36,602 nt of DNA. It comes from Bacillota bacterium. Its GTDB lineage: Bacteria > Bacillota > SHA-98 > Ch115. The notes below the pieces were generated by a model that was not told the DNA's origin, did not search any database, and saw nothing but the letters and a program-made list of their open reading frames with translations. The stretch lies in contig JABLXA010000023.1 of the NCBI GenBank assembly GCA_013178415.1, positions 1 through 36,602 on the forward strand, read 5' to 3'. The position numbers and the translations under genes were made by a program. This document shows positions 31,171 through 36,602 of this stretch, in pieces. Position 1 is the first letter of the stretch. Every line of letters starts with the position of its first letter.

Positions 31171-31886
31171 GTCCGGAAGTGGGCCAAGGATCTCTGTGTG
31201 CCAGTCCTCTACAACGCTTAGCGCTTTTCTCCCGCTCTTCAAAGTGAACCATCCGACGCAGTATGCCCCTGTCACGATCGCGTTCGTCTTCTGTATGGGC
31301 ATGATCTCGCTTCTTGCCGACTAATCCGCGACGTATGATTTACTGCTTTCGTCCCATGGGTGCCCTTACCCCGGTCGTAGGGCGCTCTGTTCGCCTATTG
31401 GTCGCCAACATTGCTAGAAGCATTTTGCGTTCCCGAACCGTTGGCGCCTATGACTTAGCATGGCGGGCGTGACCCTCTACTCGTCCTCTGGCCCGGCATC
31501 CTTTGAAAATCTAGCCTATATAGCTATAACCCCCATCCGCCTGTGGTAGTCTATGCCAATTACCGTAACATGTCTAGAGCGTCCCCGCGGTATGGATAGT
31601 TTCTCACTGGGTGCACATGTTCGTCAAAGGTTGAGGGCTGGGAGGCAATTTGGATTACCTACTCAGCTTAACCCGTTTCCGTCACCGGAAGCGTCCTTGA
31701 AAGGCAAGGCCAGGGCCTGACCGCTGACAGCTGTTGCTGCTCACGCTGTTTGGCCGGAAAAGTCTCGAATTCGCTGACCGGACCACAAGTGTCACCCGGA
31801 CGGCGTTTTGCTGATCAGGCAGCGGACTCGTTCTCGACGGCCACCTTGACCATACAATCATCAATCAAGTTCATCCATGATAGCAA
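31171..31886. other. 700 bp gap with doubtful fragments
   Basis: No gene is supported. On the plus strand near 31220-31324 a frame ends with hydrophobic residues (TIAFVFCMGMISLLAD) that could be a transporter tail, but nothing precedes it. On the minus strand 31853-31668 reads as a 61-codon frame interrupted by TGA at 31815-31817, with several Gln, Pro and Cys residues and no ribosome binding site; I do not recognise it. The region looks like decayed DNA. Confidence 0.35.
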
Positions 31887-32219
31887 CTATTTCATCAGAT
31901 GACGCCATTCCTGCGGGAACCGTTGCAACCACTTTTCTAAGCCATTTCCGGCCCTATATCTCAGGCTTTCGATGTGAAATCCCTTAGGCAGTCTATCATC
32001 AGGCACGAATGAGACCAGGTCCTCGCAAGGGAAACTGCTGCATTCGCCGCAATGCTCATGTCCATGCCCGGCCAGGCATTTCAAGAACCTGCATGTATCA
32101 GCTTTGGCATGGCAGCCTGAGCATTCTTTCGGAAAATGAGGGCATTTGCCGCACCAGTCTCCGCAGGCCCCGACAGCAGCGAGGGATGTGTATGCTGCCT
32201 CACTGAGGCTTTCCTTCAT
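31887..32219 (-). CDS. DUF3795-type cysteine-rich protein
   Basis: The 110-residue protein is packed with cysteines: CGDWCGKCPHFPKECSGC, CRFLKCLAGHG, and HCGECSSFPCEDL, all within residues 19-70. This is the DUF3795 pattern, presumably binding zinc or an iron-sulfur cluster; function is unknown. The rest (about 75-110) is a basic helical tail. The ATG at 32219 is ten bases after AGGAGG. It is the last gene of a minus-strand run with the GNAT-YoaP gene 105 bases upstream. Confidence 0.82.
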   Translation of the reverse strand: MKESLSEAAYTSLAAVGACGDWCGKCPHFPKECSGCHAKADTCRFLKCLAGHGHEHCGECSSFPCEDLVSFVPDDRLPKGFHIESLRYRAGNGLEKWLQRFPQEWRHLMK

Positions 32220-32324
32220 GAAGAAGCAACCTCCTAGATTCTACCCGCAGGTGTGGATGGAGTCTGTCACCCGTTCCGTGGGATCGATGCCTATTCTGGG
32301 ACAACAGACGCAACGCACTACTGG

Positions 32325-33131
32325 TTATAGCCTGGACAGCGCTGACACGATCGCCTCCCGGATGCCCTCTCGTGGCGCCTCGTAGCCCCAGCCGATCTCC
32401 TCGCCCTGCACAAAAATGCCACGGTCCATCTGGTAGCGCAGGAGGGTTTCTCGGTCGTCGGCGCAGAACTCACGTAGCACCACCCTATCGCCGAACTCGG
32501 CTGCCACCTCACGCACCCTGTGCGCCTCGATGTCGCTTGTTTGGCAGAAGGTATTCCAGAAAAGATCCACCGTCACTTTGCCAGGCACAGGAACCAAATC
32601 GTATCGCCGAGAAAGGAGCCGGGGTGGCGGGGGCTCAGGCGCGTCGAATGTCTTCCACAGCACGGCCTCGTCCCGGCGGCGCACGACCGCGCGGTACCCC
32701 AGGTGCTCGAAAAAGGCTGCGGGCATGAACCAGAAATCCCGGTAGTAGGCGATGGTGGCCAGCCCCCCGAAGCCCTGGCGCCGTGCCTCCTCCTCTGCCG
32801 CCTCTATGAGGGCGCGGCCCACACCTTTCCCCTTCACTCTGCCCTGCGCCACCAGGCACGGCAACACGGCCAGGTCCTCGCCCAGTGGGCCCCAAGGCGA
32901 CACAGTGATGGGCATCACGTAGGCAAAACCGGCCAGGTCCCCATCAACCAGGGCCACCTTCACCCGCACGCCGCGGGGGTACATTTCCTCCAGCCACGCC
33001 TGTCGCCGGCGCGCACAGGCATCCATCTCTTCCGATTCGCGCACATGGGTGCATGCGCCCACGTAATAGGCCGCCTCCGCATAGGCCCCCGGCTCCAGGT
33101 CAACAATGTCAACAATGCTAACTCCGGCCAT
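32325..33131 (-). CDS. GNAT N-acetyltransferase with C-terminal YoaP domain
   Basis: This two-domain protein of 268 residues has an N-terminal GNAT acetyltransferase fold with the acetyl-CoA loop VKGKGVGRALIEAAEEEA (about 95-115) and LGYRAVVRRRDEAVLWKTF. From about residue 182 it continues as a thioredoxin-like YoaP domain (VTVDLFWNTFCQTSDIEAHR) with a single cysteine. Proteins of this type are widespread in anaerobes; the acceptor substrate is unknown. The ATG at 33131 follows AGGAGG by eight bases. The base composition is clearly richer in G and C than in the neighbours, which may reflect recent acquisition. Confidence 0.87.
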   Translation of the reverse strand: MAGVSIVDIVDLEPGAYAEAAYYVGACTHVRESEEMDACARRRQAWLEEMYPRGVRVKVALVDGDLAGFAYVMPITVSPWGPLGEDLAVLPCLVAQGRVKGKGVGRALIEAAEEEARRQGFGGLATIAYYRDFWFMPAAFFEHLGYRAVVRRRDEAVLWKTFDAPEPPPPRLLSRRYDLVPVPGKVTVDLFWNTFCQTSDIEAHRVREVAAEFGDRVVLREFCADDRETLLRYQMDRGIFVQGEEIGWGYEAPREGIREAIVSALSRL

Positions 33132-33248
33132 CCCCCACGCCTCCTCTCACCAGCTTCTGTTGGCCGGTCCGGCTAAATCTCTCTCCTCGCAATATTCTCT
33201 ATGTCTTCATATTCTCTACAACTTTGAGTTTTTCCTCTTCCGCCCGGA

Positions 33249-33800
33249 TCAGGCTTTCTCCACCGGGTGACGGAGGACGGTTTTCAACTTCTCCGGTTTG
33301 CTCTTCCTCGGGTCGGACAGATAGATTTCGTGATGTTTGCCATCGCTGCCCAGCCGGCACTTCAGGCCATGGGACCGGATGAAGTCGTCGATCTTGGCTA
33401 TCGTCTCAGGCTCGGTCGAGTAGGGGCCAATGTGCATGGTCTGAACACACAGCCCCTCATCAAATCCTTCAAACTTGGCTTTGTCCACGGGGAGGTCCGG
33501 TTTCTTCGCGGCTAATTCCTGGACGGCCCAGGCGAAAACCTCCCGGGTCACAAATTCAGGCTGGCGGATCATAAGGGTCCACCGCCAGTTATCCCTTTCT
33601 TCAAAGGAAAACCCTCCGCCATCAATCCACCAGAGTCCTTCCAGGGGTGGGACAACATAGTCAAAATATCCTTCTGGCTGCTTGTTCTTCATTTTACTCA
33701 TTTTTATGATGAAAGATAAGCCGTAGAGCAGCTCCACCGCCTGTTGGAACGCTTGATTGCCGTTGGGATCCCCCGTACCGTCCAGCATGATGAAATGCAT
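33249..33800 (-). CDS. GyrI-like small-molecule-binding protein, 5'-truncated
   Basis: The frame aligns with standalone GyrI-like proteins (the SOUL/BmrR effector-binding fold), with GTGDPNGNQAFQQAVELLYG at the start and GLCVQTMHIGPYSTEPETI in the middle. Relatives start 20-25 residues earlier, with a segment of the type KKEYKELYLP, which is absent here. The ATG at 33800 has no ribosome binding site and lies where an attC-like half site begins. It therefore looks as if recombination or deletion removed the 5' end of the gene. It may still produce a shortened protein but is more likely inactive. The rest of the frame is intact. Confidence 0.7.
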   Translation of the reverse strand: MHFIMLDGTGDPNGNQAFQQAVELLYGLSFIIKMSKMKNKQPEGYFDYVVPPLEGLWWIDGGGFSFEERDNWRWTLMIRQPEFVTREVFAWAVQELAAKKPDLPVDKAKFEGFDEGLCVQTMHIGPYSTEPETIAKIDDFIRSHGLKCRLGSDGKHHEIYLSDPRKSKPEKLKTVLRHPVEKA

Positions 33801-33855
33801 AGATGGAACCGTGACCAGTCACTTACACAGCGTCCGCTAAATACGCCGGTTAGTC
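33801..33855 (-). repeat. half attC-like site downstream of the HAD gene
   Basis: On the minus strand this begins with the box GACTAAC (33855-33849, RYYYAAC-like) and continues with CCGGCGTATTTAGCGGACGC, matching the left half shared by the other attC-like sites. The right half (ending GTTRRRY) is missing; the DNA continues instead into the truncated GyrI-like gene. It starts 24 bases after the HAD stop, the normal attC position. Confidence 0.5.
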
Positions 33856-33879
33856 ACTCTCCCACATTGACACTCGAAT

Positions 33880-34443
33880 CTAAGGGCGCTTGGTGTCTTC
33901 TGCGATCCAGCGAGCGGCTTCTAAGACGTCTCGAGCCACGAAATCAGGCTCGATACCAGCCCAGAGGTGTCTATACTCTCCAAGGGATCCTTCGCCTAGC
34001 CCCGTTCGAACCAAGATCGCCTTACATCCAATCGACCGGGCGAGGACCATGTCGCATGCACCAGCGTCTCCCACGAGGTAACATCCCGACAAATCAAGGT
34101 CAAAGTCCTCTTGAGCCCGATGCACCAAACCGGGCAAAGGCTTTCTGCATGTACATCGGTCATTGGATGCATGGGGACAACAGTAGTCCGCGTCAAGATA
34201 CGCCCCTTGCGCTGCCAACTCTCGCTTCAGTTGCTCCATGCGTCTCCCGTAGTCTTCCCACGTGAAGTAGCCTTTGGCAATGTGGCTCTGATTGGTGACC
34301 ACGATCGCGAGCAATCCCGCGTCGTTGAGGAGTCGAATGGCGGCCGCCGTGAAGGGGTAAAAAGCAAAGCTCATGATATCTCCCGAACCCGCTCCACCGA
34401 GCGTGCCCTGGAGGTCAAGAAAGACTGCTATACGTTTGCTCAC
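33880..34443 (-). CDS. HAD-IIIA phosphatase (GmhB-like) with altered DxD motif
   Basis: HAD-superfamily phosphatase resembling D-glycero-D-manno-heptose-1,7-bisphosphate 7-phosphatase. Visible are FLDLQGTLGG at the N-terminus, the threonine motif IVVTNQSHIAKG (about 46-57), a zinc-type loop CCPHASNDRCTCRKP (about 90-104), and VGDAGACDMVLA for the last acidic motif. The nucleophile Asp10 is present, but the general acid two residues later is Gln12 instead of Asp (DLQ in place of DxD). A Gln there is unusual and may alter or abolish phosphatase activity. The GTG at 34443 has AAAGGTGG nine bases before it. The gene forms a cassette with the attC-like sites on either side. Confidence 0.82.
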   Translation of the reverse strand: MSKRIAVFLDLQGTLGGAGSGDIMSFAFYPFTAAAIRLLNDAGLLAIVVTNQSHIAKGYFTWEDYGRRMEQLKRELAAQGAYLDADYCCPHASNDRCTCRKPLPGLVHRAQEDFDLDLSGCYLVGDAGACDMVLARSIGCKAILVRTGLGEGSLGEYRHLWAGIEPDFVARDVLEAARWIAEDTKRP

Positions 34444-34476
34444 ACATCTCGACCACCTTTCGCAGGAAAGCAAAGT

Positions 34477-34565
34477 GGCTAGCGTTCTGGCGTATCAGCG
34501 GCGTCTGTCGCCGCATACACCAGAATGCCAACCCTTCACCGAGTCCGCTGAACGCTTGTTAGAAC
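34477..34565 (-). repeat. attC-like recombination site
   Basis: Minus-strand ends are GTTCTAAC (from 34565) and GCTAGCC (34483-34477). Inside them, AAGCGTTCAGCGGACTC at one end is nearly complementary to GCCGCTGATACGCCAGAAC at the other, with unpaired bases in the manner of attC folded structures. The element is about 89 bp and lies between the gene at 34665-34994 and the HAD gene, which starts 34 bases further on. The second box departs from GTTRRRY in its second base. Confidence 0.7.
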
Positions 34566-34664
34566 GGGATGATCCAACCAAAGCGCTAATGGTCTGTGCC
34601 GCCCCGTAGGGCCTCTGGGTAAGACGTACCGACTACACCTTCTCAATTGGATTACTACAAGTTA

Positions 34665-34994
34665 CTACAAGTTGGCTATTTCCTTAATTGCGGAGACCTT
34701 GTCCTCCTGTAATCCATCAAGTTCGGATTCGTCCAACCAACCTTCTCTTAGCAGTCTAGCGAACACGAAGATAAGAACCGAATACCTATAATCGTACTTC
34801 TCATCCACCTCTCGGCGCTTCTTACTCAAGAAATCGTGCACGCGCCAGACGTCATTAGCGTTAGTGAGTTCGGCCAACATGGCGCTAACGCGCTCTCTGA
34901 TAGCGTCACATTCTCGTTGATACGCACGCTCAAAGGCCTGCCTTGCGATCTTCTTCTCCCGGTTGGACCACTTGAGATCTCTCAGGTCTGTCAT
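34665..34994 (-). CDS. hypothetical cassette protein
   Basis: The 109-residue protein has no recognised domain. It is helical and charged (WSNREKKIARQAFERAYQRE near the N-terminus, named as a feature only), with the segments DVWRVHDFLSKKRREVDEKYDYRYS and FARLLREGWLDESEL. No signal peptide, membrane span or cysteine is present. The ATG at 34994 has AGGA eleven bases before it. It is placed between two attC-like sites, 36 and about 100 bases away, and reads in the cassette direction, so it is most likely an integron-cassette gene of unknown function. Confidence 0.65.
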   Translation of the reverse strand: MTDLRDLKWSNREKKIARQAFERAYQRECDAIRERVSAMLAELTNANDVWRVHDFLSKKRREVDEKYDYRYSVLIFVFARLLREGWLDESELDGLQEDKVSAIKEIANL

Positions 34995-35029
34995 GGTTCA
35001 CCAGTTCCTTTCGGCTCTATCGATCTGTA

Positions 35030-35104
35030 GCTTAGCGGCGCCCGCTTACCGGTCAAGAGTCGGGTTCAATCCCAAACGGAGTCCGCTGAATAAGCTTGTT
35101 GGGC
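35030..35104 (-). repeat. attC-like recombination site
   Basis: The minus strand opens with a perfect RYYYAAC box, GCCCAAC (35104-35098), and the shared AAGCTTATTCAGCGGACTCC, and ends with GCTAAGC (35036-35030), which departs from GTTRRRY in its second base. The flanks are partly complementary and the element is 75 bp. It lies 54 bases past the end of the decayed GNAT gene, the usual position for attC. Confidence 0.7.
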
Positions 35105-35157
35105 CGGCCCCCCGAGTCGTTTCTCATACAGAGCATGGCTTGGCCGGATAATGTAGT

Positions 35158-35605
35158 TCACTCAACTAAATTATAGCTAGCATTTTCGTAGTAACGACAC
35201 AATTTCATATTCTCGCCCCAGCAGTTAAGCCGAACGTATTCCTTATTGTGAGAATCTACTCACCGCTCAGACAACTCTAACGGACTGCGACCGACTTCCA
35301 GCCCCCATATGCACGGCGGATCGCGAGGCGGTGAATATAGCCTGCATCGCCAAGGCGATCGCCCCAGGTCATCTCGTCTTCCCATTGCACCGTTACTGTT
35401 CCAATAGATACCCCGTGATCTTTGCAATATACAACTCCCCACGCTTGGCCTTCTCACTCCACGGGGCCACCCGTTTAAATCGATCAGGTGGCCACCATTG
35501 ATCAATACCCCGAAGATGAAGCCACTCCGCTGCCTTTAGAACGGTCGATATAACGTTATCGAGTTCACTGGAATCGGCTTTCGTCACTTTGACCACGCCC
35601 CGCAT
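35158..35605 (-). pseudogene. GNAT acetyltransferase, broken by two frameshifts and a stop
   Basis: Reading from 35605, the first frame gives an N-terminal GNAT segment (VLKAAEWLHLRGIDQWWPP and RGELYIAKITG). A frame change near 35410 leads to IGTVTVQWEDEMTWGDR and AGYIHRLAIRRAYGG, the beta-4 and acetyl-CoA entry region. A second shift near 35310 leads to LEVGRSPLELSER, followed by TGA at about 35262. The same frame then continues with VRLNCWGENMKLCRYYENAS, the typical GNAT end, up to the stop at 35158. All parts of a complete GNAT are present and in order, so decay came after cassette capture. No active product is expected. Confidence 0.75.
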
Positions 35606-35639
35606 CTAGTCTTCGAACGCAGTCACCAGCCTGATGGTC

Positions 35640-35713
35640 GCCCAACGTTCTCACGTATCAGCAGCGCCGCACCCCCGCCTCCATATCCGCCACCCACATT
35701 CCGGCGGTTAATA
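35640..35713 (-). repeat. attC-like recombination site, partly diverged
   Basis: The minus strand ends with GCTGCTGATACGTGAGAAC and a perfect GTTRRRY box, GTTGGGC (35646-35640), the same end as in the other sites. Its start is TATTAAC (35713-35707), which includes the TAA stop codon of the intact GNAT gene. The left flank (CCGCCGGAATGTGGGTGGCGG) differs from the shared AAGCTTATTCAGCGGAC, so pairing is weaker. It could be a decayed or hybrid site. Length is 74 bp. Confidence 0.55.
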
Positions 35714-36214
35714 TCGGAATTGGTGGCCATGAATAGTAACGCCGCTTTTCCACATTCTACCTCTCTCGGGCATCAGATCGAGAAACATCTCGAGCTGTCC
35801 CAGTAGCGAGAATCCCGCGCGGTAGAAGCAAGCAATTGCCTCGACGTTACGCGCCAATGGTCTGATGCTTAGAAACTGCACACCCCGCTTTTTGGCTTCC
35901 TTTTTGAGCCATTCGATCAACCCGGTGCCTACGCCTTGTGAGCGATACCGGTCACGTACGATCAGGGGCTCGATTTCAGCCTCATAGCCCTCCACCAGCA
36001 GACCAGCTAGCCCCACCACAGTCGAGCCTTTCTCGGCCACCCACGGGCCTATGTGATTCGGCTTTTTCAGGTACTGCTCAAAGTAGATACCGGGATCATC
36101 CCCGCCGATAGAAGGATCGCCATAAATGTCTCGGTGTCGCTGTGTGAGCTCTCGCCACAGCTCCCGACAGGCTTGAAAATCCTCATTCTGGTATTCTCGA
36201 ATAGTAAATGTCAT
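35708..36214 (-). CDS. GNAT N-acetyltransferase (cassette gene)
   Basis: The 168-residue acetyltransferase has the expected GNAT landmarks: FTIREYQNEDFQACRELWRE at the start, GPWVAEKGSTVVGLAGL, then VRDRYRSQGVGTGLIEWLKKEA (the acetyl-CoA loop Q/R-x-x-G-x-G/A is RSQGVGTG, about residues 93-100), and ACFYRAGFSLLGQLEMFLDL near 132-151. The ATG at 36214 fits a GAGGTGGAG site; a GTG at 36223 is the alternative. The acceptor substrate is unknown. Acetyltransferases are common integron cassettes; this one has its stop codon inside the downstream attC-like site and another site 46 bases upstream. Confidence 0.88.
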   Translation of the reverse strand: MTFTIREYQNEDFQACRELWRELTQRHRDIYGDPSIGGDDPGIYFEQYLKKPNHIGPWVAEKGSTVVGLAGLLVEGYEAEIEPLIVRDRYRSQGVGTGLIEWLKKEAKKRGVQFLSIRPLARNVEAIACFYRAGFSLLGQLEMFLDLMPERGRMWKSGVTIHGHQFRY

Positions 36215-36259
36215 TTGCTCCACCTCTGAAGTGGTCTTATGTGTGATTGTCCTTGGCGC

Positions 36260-36350
36260 GCCTAACGTTCTTGCGTATCAATGGCCTCGGTACTCGGTCC
36301 CCAAAAGAACCCTAGGGCGTCACTGCGTCCACTGAATAAGCTTGTTATGC
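36260..36350 (-). repeat. attC-like recombination site
   Basis: The minus strand opens with GCATAAC (36350-36344) and AAGCTTATTCAGTGGACGC and ends with GATACGCAAGAAC and GTTAGGC (36266-36260), a perfect GTTRRRY box. The flanks are complementary over most of their length with a few unpaired bases, and a central region of about 40 bases forms the loop. It is 91 bp. The previous gene fragment stops eight bases before it. Confidence 0.72.
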
Positions 36351-36357
36351 AGTCAGT

Positions 36358-36602
36358 TCACAACAATGCTTTAGCCAAGTCAATAGCCTCCCTGAGGTCG
36401 CGTAGCAAATCGCCATTGACCACAAGGTCCATACTCCCTCGTGCCCAGCTTGGGTGGCAGGGTCACGTCCTCTTCGGACGCTAATCGCCATTTCTCGCTG
36501 GAATCCAGGTCCTCCAGGAGGATCGCTCGTTCTGTGATGTGATACACTTTCAGTGTTGGGACACCTAGCTCCCGCAGCAGCTTATACGCGCCGATTTCAA
36601 CG
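36358..36602 (-). pseudogene. kinase/phosphotransferase-like fragment reaching the right edge
   Basis: From the window edge, one frame gives the N-lobe pattern of an aminoglycoside/fructosamine-type kinase: EIGAYKLLRELGVPTLKVY, AILLEDLDSSEKWRLASEED. It runs to a TGA at 36382-36380 through an unlikely tail. In another frame MDLVVNGDLLRDLREAIDLA leads to the stop TGA at 36360-36358 just ahead of the attC-like site. The two may be a frameshifted gene, or an edge gene joined to a second one. Only part of the gene is in the window. Confidence 0.4.

Noticed and set aside
31012-31302. Minus-strand frame opposite the PIN-domain gene
   Set aside because: It overlaps the toxin gene for most of its length and shows no domain; it is a shadow frame.
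31668-31853. Minus-strand 61-codon frame with Gln- and Pro-rich product
   Set aside because: An in-frame TGA splits it, there is no ribosome binding site and no family is recognised; kept only as a note on the gap.
35013-35085. tRNA-like gene (GTAGCTTAGCGGC and GGGTTCAATCCC resemble a D arm and T arm)
   Set aside because: No acceptor stem pairs and the anticodon arm cannot be built with a seven-base loop; the sequence is better explained as part of an attC-like site.

Overview
The window looks like a chromosomal segment from an anaerobic Bacillota (Clostridia-type) bacterium. This is an inference. The supporting points are strong AGGAGG-type ribosome binding sites with frequent GTG/TTG starts, sigma-A-like promoters, a TM1266-type regulator of the iron-only hydrogenase system, a rubredoxin-domain protein, a CoA-disulfide-reductase/rhodanese/TusA/DsrE fusion and a feoAB-mntR-like operon. 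No species can be named from the sequence alone.

Layout. (1) 1-4300 is worn accessory DNA: an MFS transporter tail, about 1.2 kb with no recognisable gene, an intact hicA-hicB toxin-antitoxin pair with a near-consensus promoter carrying a dyad, a frameshifted and internally deleted IS3-family transposase, a 5'-truncated asparagine synthetase and an intact nitroreductase. (2) 4300-6200 holds a repeated, highly structured leader (probably RNA) ahead of the TM1266-like regulator, then a solitary DNA methyltransferase. (3) 6185-9300 is the feoA-feoB-mntR-like ferrous-iron operon on the minus strand with nested dyads upstream. (4) 9400-16062 carries a 32-residue membrane peptide, a C26 amidohydrolase translationally coupled to a CsoR/CstR-family repressor, an isopropylmalate/isocitrate-type dehydrogenase, a two-gene heterodimeric ABC exporter and a tRNA-Glu(CTC), the last two with good promoters. 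(5) 16207-19183 has a secreted phospholipase-C-fold protein, a GH29 alpha-L-fucosidase and ogt. (6) 19365-22857 is a sulfur/redox block: an ArsR repressor, the four-domain sulfur-transfer fusion and a rubredoxin-domain protein. (7) 23082-29978 has a moxR-DUF58-DUF4129 operon, an MBL-fold hydrolase, an ABC-2 exporter and a 41-residue peptide gene with its own terminator. (8) 30494-33800 has a vapBC-type pair, a DUF3795 protein, a GNAT-YoaP protein and a truncated GyrI-like protein.

(9) From 33801 to the right edge the DNA has the organisation of integron gene cassettes without an integrase (a CALIN). Small, unrelated minus-strand genes (HAD phosphatase, unknown protein, decayed GNAT, intact GNAT, kinase fragment) are each followed by a related 75-91 bp element. 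Each element has attC-like end boxes (RYYYAAC / GTTRRRY) and partly complementary flanks.

The observations most worth following are the tandem structured element at 4687-4902, the attC/CALIN array at 33801-36350, and the sulfur-trafficking block with its ArsR gene, together with the His-less CsoR-family protein 9 kb away.
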